Shown: positions 11,098-20,023 of the stretch, piece after piece
How positions within the stretch are numbered: the first letter of the stretch is position 1
Layout of the letters: the number at the start of each line of letters is the position of its first letter
Origin: Larix sibirica
Lineage: Eukaryota > Streptophyta > Pinopsida > Pinales > Pinaceae
Length of the DNA stretch: 20,455 bases
Direction of reading: 5' to 3'
Assembly: GCA_004151065.3 (NCBI GenBank)
Contig: NWUY0300061379.1
Coordinates: 1 to 20,455 of the forward strand
Position numbers and translations under genes: made by a program
Notes under the pieces: generated by a model
What the model was told of the DNA's origin: nothing
The model's input: only the letters and a program-made list of their open reading frames with translations
The model's database searches: none

Positions 11098-11331
11098 GAT
11101 TTTTTATTTTTGTTCAGTCATCTCACCGCCTGGGCCTCTGCATTTTATTTGTATGTCTCTATCCTCGAGCTCCTCATTAAATTATCATTGATTTTTGTTC
11201 TATCTAGCATCTCACCTCTCACCTCCCTAGCTCATCACTTAGCACAGACAACCTGCACCCTTACTGCACAATCCTTCACAGCCACCGCCACAGCCTCTTA
11301 AATTTGTGATCGAGAAGGAGGTATTTTCTTT

Positions 11332-11479
11332 ATGCTGAGGCATTGAGCTAAGATGAGGGTGAGGAGGTTGTATTACTGTTCAAGCAATTAAAGCAATTGT
11401 TGATGCTGAGGCGTTGAGATAAGATGAGGGCGAGGAGGTTGTATTAATGTTCAAGCAATTGAAGCAAACCAATTGTTGA
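11332..11479. repeat. Imperfect tandem duplication, about 71-bp unit x 2
   Basis: Units starting at 11332 and 11403 both read 'atgctgaggc' and later 'gaggaggttgtatta' and 'gttcaagcaatt'. The second has a six-base insertion before 'caattgttgatgct'. A truncated third start, 'atgctcc', follows. Confidence 0.8.
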
Positions 11480-11535
11480 TGCTCCAAGGAAGTTTTATTG
11501 TTGAAGCAATTGAAATACATGTTGATGAAGCTTCG

Positions 11536-11635
11536 GATTCAGTTCCGGCCCTTCCCATCCATTAGTAGCAATAAAGCAAGCATTAGATTCAGTTGCTGCA
11601 CTTCCCATCCATTAGCAGCAATAAAGCAAGCAGTA
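11536..11635. repeat. Tandem duplication, 50-bp unit x 2
   Basis: Units 11536-11585 and 11586-11635 share 'gattcagtt', 'cttcccatccattag' and 'agcaataaagcaagca', and differ at about five positions by eye. Confidence 0.85.
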
Positions 11636-12045
11636 GAGCCCATATTGGTATAGCTACAAGTATTTGACATTTCATTTGAAACAAAATATACAGTTTCATA
11701 ATACAGATTTGTTATAATATTATTACTCTTGCATTATACGGTTGTTATATGGTTATTACAGGACACATACAAATAACTTTCAAAAGAAAAAAGTTAACAC
11801 CATATCTACATATGAAACGGAAAACAAGCATATCCCAATCACGACCATATTTATACATGGAGAAATATCACTACGAGGTTGTATGCTTGTTGATCTTTGT
11901 TAGTGAGGCAGTCCATCAGCAGGACTAAAAGATTGTGATATAGGTGAATTAAAATTGGTGATAGGTAACCCTGCGGATATATTTCACCTAAATTTACAAT
12001 AAACTGAGTTTTAACTTTTATATGATATGATATTGGTGAGATTTT
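11636..12045. other. AT-rich flank of the LINE insertion
   Basis: No coding motif is recognisable. The sequence runs directly into the left target-site duplication of the LINE. Confidence 0.5.
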
Positions 12046-12055
12046 AACTTTCAAA
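12046..12055. repeat. Left target-site duplication of the LINE
   Basis: 'aactttcaaa' directly precedes the first LINE-like codons (from 12057) and recurs right after the A tail at 15624-15633. Since the first two bases of the right copy could belong to the A tail, the secure duplication is 'ctttcaaa' (8 bp). The same 10-mer also occurs at 11775-11784, so it is not unique in this AT-rich DNA. The case rests on both copies abutting the element ends. Confidence 0.65.
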
Positions 12056-12066
12056 TGGGTTATTCA

Positions 12067-12324
12067 CTGATGAAGATAGATGTGCGCTGCTCCTTCTCCA
12101 AGCCAGGCTGGATGGTCTTCTTAAATTGGAGGAGAGTACGTGGAGGCTTAAAAGTCGTGCAATGTGGTTGAAGGCGGGGGATGGTAATACTCGGAGTCTG
12201 ATGAAGATAGATGTACAATGGTCCTTCTCGAAGCCAGGCTGGATGGTCATTTTAAATTGGAGGAGAGTACATGGAGGCTTAAAAGTCATGCACTGTGGTT
12301 GAAGGTGGGGGATGGTAATACTCG
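12067..12324. repeat. 131-bp tandem duplication at the LINE 5' end
   Basis: Copies 12067-12193 and 12198-12324 align without gaps at an offset of 131. By eye there are 11 mismatches in 127 bases. Three of them are CG in copy 1 and CA or TG in copy 2 (12140, 12156 and 12175 regions). The offset is not a multiple of three, so it changes frame. Copy 1 encodes the more canonical linker, ending WLKAGDGNTR. Confidence 0.9.
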
Positions 12325-13160
12325 TTTTTTTCATACTTTCGCTTCTTTCAAGAGGAACCATAATACTATCTGGTCTATTAACGATACTCTTGGCTCCGAG
12401 GTCTTCGACCAGAAGAAGATTAAACATATGGCTTTTACACACTTCAAAGGTCACTTCGAAGATCTGGGTACATCGAATATCGAAATGCAACTCAATGTTT
12501 TGAAACATTATCCTTCTTTCTTTTCTATAGAAGAAGGGGAAGCTATTGGTAATCTGGTTTCTTTAGAGGAGGTTGAATCGGTGTTGAAGCTTATTAAGAA
12601 AGAAAAGAGCCCGGGGCCCGACGGTTGGACTGTTGATCTCTTCATTACTTTCTGGGATATTATGGGATCATATCTGTGCAGGATGGTTGAATATTCTAGA
12701 GTTAATGGCTGGGTTGCAGGTGGGATAAATTCTACTTTCTTAACGCTGATACCCAAGAGCAACAAACCTCTCACTTTCAACGACTTCAGACCGATTTCTC
12801 TGTGTAACCTGGTTTACAAGGTTATTACCAAAATTATTACTATTAGGATTAAGCCTAAGCTCTCAGAGTGGATGTCAAAGGGGCAGTTTGGTTTCCTGCC
12901 TGATAGAGAAATCCTTGATGTGGTTGGAATCACTCAGGAATTTTTTCATTCGGTCAAAATGAGGAAGAAAAAAGCTTTGATGCTCAAAATTCATTTGGTA
13001 AAAGCCTATGATCAAGTCAACTGGGACTTCATGTGTTTGATGCTCATTCAAATTGGCCTCTCTCGGGTGGCCGTTAATTGGATTATGGGTTGTGTCATGA
13101 GAACTAACTACGCAGTGCTTATCAACGGCAGTCCTTCTTTCTTCAAGAGCTACAAAGGAT

Positions 13161-13238
13161 TGAGGCAGGGTTTCCCATTGTCCCCTCTGTTGTTCTTGAC
13201 TGAGGCAGGGTTTCCCATTGTCCCCTCTGTTGTTCTTG
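13161..13238. repeat. 40-bp tandem duplication in RT motif B
   Basis: The 38 bases 13161-13198 recur without mismatch at 13201-13238, with 'ac' between. The net gain of 40 bases shifts the RT frame just after GLRQGFPLSP. The original frame resumes as LLFLLVIEGLS. Perfect identity suggests that this event is more recent than the 131-bp duplication. Confidence 0.95.
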
Positions 13239-15399
13239 TTGGTCATTGAGGGTCTGAGCAGATTGATAATTATTGCCAGAGTGGAAGGGAATGTAAAGGG
13301 GATCCAATTCTCTAAGACTCTTTCCATTTCTCATCTTATGTTCGTGGACGAAGTAATGCTTTTTGGTACTGACTCGGTTGAGGAATGGGAGACTTACTCT
13401 TCACTGATTTCGTTATTCTGCACCGCGACTAGTATGAAGGTAAGCCAAAGTAAGTTTGTTTTTATTCATAATTGGGTTGATATTTCGGTGTTGCATCAGG
13501 TTAATTCCATTCTTCCTTATAATGCTTCTTTACTAAATGATGGAGTTAAATACTTGGGGTTTTTTATAAAACCTAACAATTATGGTGTTCAAGACTAGAT
13601 GTGGATGGTTAGCATATTTGAAAAAAAATCAATTTATGGTGTCACAAGTTTCTGTCTCTGGGAGGTCGTCTGGTTCTTTTAAATGCGGTTCTGAGCAGTC
13701 TGATGGTTTATTGGGAATTACTGGCCCTAATACCATGCACTATTCTCCACAAGTTGAAAAGCTTAATGTTCACCTTCCTTTGGTCGGGCAATACTGTTAC
13801 CGAACATTATCACTTGGCGAATTGGGAGTCGTTATCTTTCCCGAAAAGATATGGAGGATGGAATATTAAAAATGTTTTCTAGCTTAATATGGCATTAACT
13901 TTGAAGAGTTGTTGGCGGGGGATATTTGGAGACAGCTTATGGTCCGATGTGTTGCAGGTGAAGTACATTAAGTTGGATCTTCTCAGTTGGTTGAGGAACC
14001 CTTCGTTCAATCCTCTCTCCACGTCCTTCTTTTGGAAGGGTTTTATGAAAAAAATTCCCTGGATTAGCTCATTTCTTCAATGGCATGTGGGTGATGGAAA
14101 TGATGTGATTGTTGGTTTGGATCCTATCCTGGGTATCGATTCGAAGTGTCATCTTTCCATGGAACTTCAGAAGCATTTTATGGATTGTGGTCTAATTCAT
14201 TTGAGTCATTTTAAACAAAAGAATGGTCCCTTACACTACTCGGCCTATTGGTTTTCGGCTTATGAACTTGGACTCTCCGCACATTGGGCATTGGAATGGA
14301 ACGGTTATTTGCAACTCATCAATGAGGCTGGAATCAGACTTTCTTATGGTAAAGACCGTCTGGCATGGTCTAAAAATCCCTCCACCGGTCATGTTTCGGC
14401 GAGCAACGCTTATCAGGTTTTTGTGGATTATCATGTCAAGGTTGACATTAAATGGGGGTTCTCAGCTCTTTGGAAGTGGAAGCTTCCACTCAAAGTGAAG
14501 TGCTTCATTTGGTTGGCCCTCGGCAATAAACTCTTAACCTGGGATAACCTTGGTAAACAGGGTCCCAACATATGTTGGTTATGCAGATGTGGTGGAGAAT
14601 CAGTGGCCCACCTGTTTTTTCTTTGTTGCTTCTCGACTGAGGTCTGGAAGTTCGTTTGTCACAGGTTGAATTTGGCCTTTGTTTGGCCGGATTTGGATTT
14701 CAAAGAGGCCTATTTCTTATGGCAACAGCAATTCCGAAAATTGAAGAATGTCCCAATCCTTGTGGCTTGGGAGATCTGGCACACACGCAATCTGGCCATT
14801 TTTCATGATTCTTATCCTTCGGTGGATGCTACTGTAATATTTTTCTGGCATCTCTTCTCCCATTACTCTTCTACTCTTCCTTCTTGTAAGAATCCCAACA
14901 GAGATATAAAGCAGATTCATGAGTATCACTCTGCCTTTGGGATTTTTGATGGGGGGCTGCAACAGTTTCTGGATGTGGCGCAGGCTTTATCATCCATTGT
15001 GGAGAAGATCTTTCCTACAAATTCCGATTTATGTGTGGGAATGGGACAAATTCAAAGGCCGAATTGCTTGGCCTTTGGGGGATTCTGAAAGCTGCAATTT
15101 GTTGTGGTCTTGGTTCTTTCAGGGTTTATGGCGATTCTTCAGCTATTGTAAATTGGGCTAATGGTAAACATCGCTTGAAAAACTCCCATCTTAATTATTG
15201 GTGTGAGAGGACCTCTCTTTTAATGTCTTGGTTCAGCGAGATGTCTATCGACCATACTTTTAGGGAAAATAACGATGTGGTTGATGCCTTATCCAAAGAG
15301 GCACTTGATGGATACATGGGCATTCTTCATTGGGAAGAATGGGTTGATCGGGAACTTACTCTTTCAGGAACTATGCCCTTTTTCTCTGATGTCATTTAG

Positions 15400-15625
15400 T
15401 TCTTCGAGGTCCGGAGGTCGGTTTGGTGATGTTGTTTGTTACAGCTATGCTTTGCTTTGGTTTACTTGTTGTATGTATTGCCTGCAAAGCACTTTTTGTA
15501 TGTATTGCTTACAAAGCACGGTCAGATGCTCCTATTTGTTAGGATGGACTCTCTCAGTATATTCATGTACTTTTTTATTTCTACTTGAAATAACAGAAGT
15601 ATGTTTTTTTCATTGAAAAAAAAAA
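15400..15625 (+). other. LINE 3' UTR and A tail
   Basis: After the RNase H stop (TAG 15397-15399) comes about 215 bp of T-rich sequence ending 'tttttttcattg' and ten A residues (15616-15625). A 24-bp direct repeat lies inside it: 15469-15492 and 15496-15519, with two C/T or G/A differences ('ttgtatgtattg' then 'caaagcac'). Confidence 0.8.
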
Positions 15626-15633
15626 CTTTCAAA
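15624..15633. repeat. Right target-site duplication of the LINE
   Basis: 'aactttcaaa' directly follows the A tail and matches 12046-12055. The leading two A residues are shared with the tail. Confidence 0.65.
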
Positions 15634-16470
15634 CATAATAAACAACTAGTTAACTTATATCTTTTAACTTCAATCTGGATAGCCGAATTGAAGGTCGTTC
15701 TGCTTCTTGATTATTTGTATTGCTTTTTTATTTTGTGCACTGCTTGATTACCAAATATATGTGGACATGCCAGTCATCTATCTTTTAGCTTCTTATGTAA
15801 ACCTTTACTGCTATCAACAATTTAACGGACTTAATTAACCATGGATATGATAGATTCATGAAATAGCCAAGAGATATATCAACGCAGACATGACAGACAA
15901 AGGAACCAATTTTTCCCCTTTCGACTTTGAGAGCATCTCAATGGCAGATTCCTACTCTTAGATTTAAGCATTCGTATGGGATCTTGATCCTCGTCGATCA
16001 TAATACAGCACTATGTATAAGAGACGCCAAGGAGTTAGCCATTCTTAATTGCAATACCTGTAATCGAAACACATTGTACCTATTTCAGTTATGCTTTAGA
16101 ACCATACTTGGGATCTTAGCTTCAACCATGTAGATTGGCTAACCTGAACCTTTGAAACTGCATTTGAAGAGTGCAAAGCAGACAAACATGCATCTATGGA
16201 AAATTTCAGGTTTGAAAACTTGGTTATTTCCTTCACCACTTCCACTACTTAGAACGCGCCTCCTTCCAAGGCCGTCTCATGACTTGAAAACAACCCCAAG
16301 TTTTCTTCATACTTGTGTAGCCTCTATATAAGAGTTATGTGATGGCAACACTTAATGTTTTTACTTGTTATACATTTCTGCCAGGACGTCCAACAACCAT
16401 GCCCGCTGAACGTTCCACCCAGCAAGGCACTACAACCTACAATCATACCTAACTGAATGCTTCTGCCAAG
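15634..16470. other. No recognisable gene
   Basis: Flank to the right of the LINE. I checked both strands for coding-like stretches. The 68-codon frame at 15927-16133 has no recognisable motif. There is no RNA gene or repeat family that I can name. Confidence 0.45.
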
Positions 16471-16960
16471 TCACTCTATACTCGAGTGCACCTCGCTCTG
16501 TCGAATATCTTCGATAATGCCTTTGGAGACCTCCCAAACAATTTTCCAGAGATCTTAACTAAAGTCTTGTGTTTCCATAGACTCTAAAAAATCCTCAAAT
16601 TGCTTGAAATCTTTGAATGTGTCATTCTCTATCTCTGTAATGACTTTATCCACTATGATTTCAAGCATGTCGTTTATGACTTCTTTTCCCACGTCTTCAT
16701 AAGATACTTGAGAGCTTGCTGCGCATGATTGCTACGAACTTTTCCAAGAACATGTTAATTGGGACATCACTATCTTCTTCTTCTTCGAGTACTTGCAGGG
16801 AATGCACCAATCTTCTCTTTCAGATGAAGTGGGGTTCCAATGTATCTATTTGGTCGAAGGTCGAATGGTCCTCCATTATGGATTTTTGAGCTAGAAATGG
16901 TGGGGTTGTCATGGGTCGTTGAAGGTTTGACATGGTTTTGTTTGGAATTTTTTGATGGAC
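16471..16960 (-). pseudogene. Minus-strand coding remnant in three frames, family unknown
   Basis: Reading the minus strand from 16960 down, one frame is open for about 60 codons and includes KIHNGGPFDLRPNRYIGTPL and HLKEKIGAFPAS, ending at TAG (16770-16772). The next frame is protein-like over about 16813-16700 (VHSLQVLEEEEDSDVPINMF, LEKFVAIM). The third runs from about 16731 to 16471 with a single TAA (16555-16557): SYEDVGKEVINDMLEIIVDK, ITEIENDTFKDFKQFEDFLE, then DLWKIVWEVSKGIIEDIRQS and a TGA. The amphipathic, acidic make-up is unlike chance AT-rich translation. Two frameshifts and one stop separate the parts. I do not recognise the family. It may be a pseudogene fragment or a broken exon. 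No start codon or promoter is evident. Confidence 0.5.
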
Positions 16961-17012
16961 TTGTTTACTTTGTTGTCAGTAACCGCAACAACCAGGAGAA
17001 GCTACGGCCTTG

Positions 17013-17383
17013 ACAAAGCAATCATTTGGAAAGCCATGTACGGCAGACAGTGATACTTAAAAATAATTGCCAGCATAACATATTTCTTATTATTGTTTTG
17101 TTTCTAAATTTATGTTGATTCCGTTGATAGATGGACCGATCCCAAACGTCTGTAACTTTCAGACTGAACCATAAAGCTTCTAAAAGGAGGTGTCATGTGT
17201 ATGGTAAAACAAAACCTTGTTCTATTTTTTAATGTAGGACTGACATCATCCCATTACAATGTACACGTAATTATTTTCTCTTATTTGCATTACAAAAATA
17301 ATTGCCAGTAACAAAGCAGGCATTTGGCAAGCCATGCATGGCAGACAGCGACACTTAAAAATAATTTCCAGCATAACATATTT
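17013..17383. repeat. 73-bp direct repeat pair, 298 bp apart
   Basis: Copies 17013-17085 and 17311-17383 share 'acaaagca', 'catttgg', 'aagccatg', 'ggcagacag', 'acttaaaaataatt' and 'ccagcataacatattt', with about eight mismatches by eye. Spacing is constant at 298. No terminal inverted repeat or coding motif is seen between them. Confidence 0.8.
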
Positions 17384-17614
17384 ACATCTTAGTAGTTCTA
17401 CTATGATTGACACTATCTACGCATCTTATTTGCATCTTAGTATTTGATGATAAAAATATTTAATTATTGTGAAACTGATATTTGCATTTTAACATGTATT
17501 TTCATCCATACTATGCTTGAAAACCAAGCTATTACTCTTCTAATCTCTGTTATATTTTATCAGGCTATCAATAGTGTTAATTGGTCACGTGGTTGGTGCC
17601 AGCATTGAAGATAA

Positions 17615-17748
17615 CTTCAAAAACATGGTTTACAAAGGCACATGCTAAATGAGGTTCAAGTGAAGAGGAATTCCACGTAACCTTCAAAAACATGGTTTAC
17701 AAAGGCACATGCTAAAAGAGGTTCAAGTGAAGAGGACTTCCACGTAAC
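17615..17748. repeat. Recent 67-bp tandem duplication
   Basis: Units 17615-17681 and 17682-17748 both start 'cttcaaaaacatggtttac' and end 'ttccacgtaac', with two mismatches. The near identity marks it as the youngest non-LINE duplication in the window. Confidence 0.95.
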
Positions 17749-18191
17749 CTTTTAATACCATGAAAGGAAGACCATTTAGTAACATAGGATGTAGTTAAAG
17801 TTGGGACGGGTAATGCCAACATCTTCATATTTAATGTGTTATATACCCATCTTTGTAGATTTTCTATCTTGCATAGTAGCATTTAGTTATGTTCAGATGC
17901 AAAATAATAAAATATTTGTAATGATAATTATAAGGACAATTTGAGGTCACATATATTTTATAATATAAATGTAAAAGTTATAGCTAGATAAATAAGTTAT
18001 TGTGTTGAGTTTATCTCATTCTAACATACGCTACTCATACCCTTTTCCATATGAATTTCAATTTAGTTGAGCCCCTTCATGCTTAATGAGTGAAGAGGGG
18101 CTTCATCCATTGATGCCCTCTTAATCACCTCTTAATAAACTACACATTCAAAAAGTTGGGACAAAGTATAATGTAGCTTTAATTTTCAAGT

Positions 18192-18479
18192 TTAAGGACT
18201 TTTGCACACATATAGGCATTTACAAGTATCAAATTTCAAATTGTCATAATTTTCATATTTAAAAAAAAAAAAACTAGATTTCAATATAAAAAAAACAAGT
18301 CTAAATCCTTTATCATTTAACATTATATTTCCATTTTCATTTATTGGCATTTTCTCCTGCCAATGCATTAATGCAAACTCCTTGCCATCTTCATTTCTCT
18401 TCGATAGCAAGATATCATAAAGCTTAAAACATTGTCCTTCATACTTGCCAGTGCAATATGCATGTAATTTTTTTTCCAT
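18192..18479 (-). CDS. Possible exon fragment, unknown protein (doubtful)
   Basis: The minus frame from ATG 18477-18479 reads HAYCTGKYEGQCFKLYDILL, SKRNEDGKEFALMHWQEKMP and INENGNIMLNDKGFR before running into T-rich, low-complexity sequence (from about 18300 down) that gives only Phe and Lys. The first 60 or so residues look protein-like; the rest does not. The real part is therefore probably 18300-18479 at most. I recognise no domain. It lies downstream, on the same strand, of the remnant at 18534-18875 and the two could be exons of one degraded gene. That is inference only. Confidence 0.3.
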   Translation of the reverse strand: MEKKLHAYCTGKYEGQCFKLYDILLSKRNEDGKEFALMHWQEKMPINENGNIMLNDKGFRLVFFILKSSFFFFKYENYDNLKFDTCKCLYVCKSP

Positions 18480-18533
18480 ATATTTCTAATACTATTCATT
18501 CATGTGATAGCGTTTCTATGTATTTATTCGGAT

Positions 18534-18875
18534 TTATTGCACAAATGTCAACATCCTTGGTAATACAAGCCCTCCTGCTATAAAGGTCAATGCTCTTTTT
18601 GCATTTAACTCTGCAATTGGAACAGTGGTCGGTGCTCTTTTTGCATTTAACTATACAATTGGAATAGTAACAAAGAGAGCTATAGAGTTTGCGATGTAAA
18701 TAGTAATAAGACTACTTAATGGGACAAAGCTGCTATTTACCATTGTTGACTCTATACATTGCATGAACATTGCTTTCCTTATTATTTCGTCTTTTCTTAT
18801 GACTTCATTGGCAGGGACTTTCGTACCTCGTAGCACTTGTTTCAGTAGTGGACAAAAAATGATAACTAATAGCAA
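18534..18875 (-). pseudogene. Minus-strand membrane-protein-like remnant with in-frame 42-bp duplication
   Basis: One minus frame runs from about 18875 to a TAA at 18534-18536, interrupted by a single TAG (18651-18653). It reads LLKQVLRGTKVPANEVIRKD, EIIRKAMFMQCIESTMVNSS, a hydrophobic stretch (VPLSSLITIYIANSIALFV), then a 14-residue unit present twice and GGLVLPRMLTFVQ. The pattern of RK-helix, hydrophobic helix and 'LNAKRALTF' weakly recalls the end of an ABC type 1 transmembrane domain of the ABCC group. I regard that only as a lead. The true start is not visible; the frame opens without an ATG. The stop and the missing ends make it a fragment. Confidence 0.4.
18585..18668. repeat. In-frame 42-bp tandem duplication
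   Basis: Units 18585-18626 and 18627-18668 share 'tgctctttttgcatttaact' and 'caattggaa', with about six mismatches. The unit is 14 codons, so the minus reading frame is kept across the junction. Confidence 0.9.
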
Positions 18876-20023
18876 AGAATTTGAAAAAGGTAAATAGACA
18901 AGAGAATAATGTTTTTTTTGCTATGGGTTCTTAAAGAAATCTTGCATGGAAATTTTTCAGGGAGTACATATCAATTCCAAAATACTCTTAAAAAGATTGG
19001 AAAACTTAGCATTTAGCATGTAGGATACTTTTTCTAATCACACTCAATCTTTTTTCTTTACATAGAAATTCACATTTGTTTTGATTAATGTTGTGTGTAC
19101 ACAGGAACATATGGTACGACATATTCACAAATTGAAGATATTCAATATATTATACAGAAGGAACTTGAAATTGGTTCTATGAAGGTTTAGAGAAGAATCA
19201 TAGAACAAAGTTGTGCCAGAATTGAGAAACTTAAGTTATACGCTACTAGTAAATAATAAACAATAGAAAGTCATCATTGCAAATGAACTGAGATATATAT
19301 TTTCGTATAAATATAAAGATACTTCAAAAGAGAATGTTGTGGTATATATTTTTCAGTGGTTGTGATAATTGAAAAAAATTGTCAAGTTAAAAGACAGGGA
19401 ATATGGTTTTAATTGAGTGATTCACGTGGATAATGGAGATAATGTATTTGGACATCTGTGCTTAGTGGGGTATAGGTCTACAATGCTCATTATTTATACA
19501 TTATATGGCCTTATCTGATCTCCTTTTACTATTTTTGCACCAGTAAACTAGTAATTGCTCAATTTTTATACTTCGGCGTACATGATTGCACCATTAAGGG
19601 CAATTGCTAGCTTAAGTTTACTTCGATGCATGTTTTTATGACTATACCTAGATAATACTATTTTTTAACACATAGCAAAGAAATGTACATTTAGAAGCAA
19701 GTTATACTGAAAAACATATGCATTTTGGGAGTTTTTTCTTTAAACTTTCATCACAAATAAGACATTTTTAAGACCAAAATTGATAATAATTAAAAAATTA
19801 AGAAAATAAAAACATTTTAAACAATTTTTTACTCTATTTTAAGAGTTCTCATTCAGAAAAACAATAATATTTGATATTATTTTTCAGAAAAGTGATATTT
19901 CACTTAAACTCAACACACAAAATAAACCATATATTGGTAAAGAGCATATTAAACATATTCACAACAATATATATAAAGTTATTCTTAATATAAAATCTTA
20001 AAGTCAAAACATTAGAAATATAC
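18876..20023. other. AT-rich DNA without recognisable genes
   Basis: Very AT-rich on both strands with many A and T runs. I found no coding motif, RNA gene or paired repeat. Confidence 0.5.

Larger units (their letters stand above)
12057..15399 (+). pseudogene. LINE ORF2 pseudogene: linker, RT, zf-RVT, RNase H
   Basis: ORF2 copies element RNA into DNA at a nicked target. Read across three frames: linker (KLEESTWRLKS, GDGNTRFFH at about 12250-12340), RT with KSPGPDG (about 12605), TLIPK, DFRPISLCN (about 12780-12806), motif A KIHLVKAYDQVNW (about 12986-13024), motif B GLRQGFPLSP (from about 13158) and motif C FVDE (13341-13352). These are followed by a thumb/connection region, zf-RVT (about 14465-14670; CWLC, HLFFLC) and RNase H (about 14948-15399). 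The RNase H acidic residues appear kept: Asp at 14948, Glu 15061, Asp 15133, Asp 15283. Damage: frame change from the 131-bp duplication, frame change from the 40-bp duplication at 13161, TAG 13596, one base lost in A8 at 13621-13628, TAG 13880, and one base lost in G6 at 14951-14956. Motif A normally has Asp where this has His (12992-12994), so RT would be inactive even if the frame were open. Confidence 0.9.
12056..15625 (+). mobile_element. 5'-truncated L1-type LINE (non-LTR retrotransposon)
   Basis: The roughly 3.6 kb insertion starts inside ORF2, in the linker between endonuclease and reverse transcriptase. It continues through RT, zf-RVT and RNase H, then a 3' UTR (15400-15615) and a 10-A tail (15616-15625). 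An 8-10 bp target-site duplication flanks it. 5' truncation, an A tail and a short duplication are the hallmarks of target-primed reverse transcription. The element is visibly richer in G and C than its flanks, so it probably arrived after them. A C-terminal RNase H is known from a subset of plant L1 elements. ORF1 and the endonuclease are absent. The copy is dead and could only have moved by its parent's machinery. Confidence 0.9.

Noticed and set aside
11065-11301. 78-codon hydrophobic frame
   Set aside because: It starts at TTG, not ATG, lies across local duplications, and has a simple Ser/Thr/Ala/Leu composition. The nearby TATA-like motifs are not enough to call a gene.
11775-11784. Third copy of 'aactttcaaa' as a LINE target-site duplication
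   Set aside because: LINE-like sequence does not begin next to it. The copy at 12046 abuts the first ORF2 codons and is the better left end.
12044-13334. Several minus-strand frames (12044-12508, 12508-12780, 12875-13327, 13143-13334)
   Set aside because: All are antisense to LINE RT, whose plus-strand motifs are unambiguous.
13621-13628. Programmed ribosomal frameshift at the A8 run
   Set aside because: Non-LTR elements of this type are not expected to shift here. Another frameshift, two stops and active-site changes show general decay, so slippage or a sequencing error is simpler.
13582-13869. 95-codon plus-strand frame inside the LINE
   Set aside because: It is a shadow. The LINE coding frame here runs one base away, with WCHKFLSLGGRLVL-like sequence and a WNIKN-type block, and this frame lacks those motifs.
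18260-18275. A run as a retroposon tail
   Set aside because: No direct repeat or element body borders it. It is one of many A runs in this AT-rich stretch.
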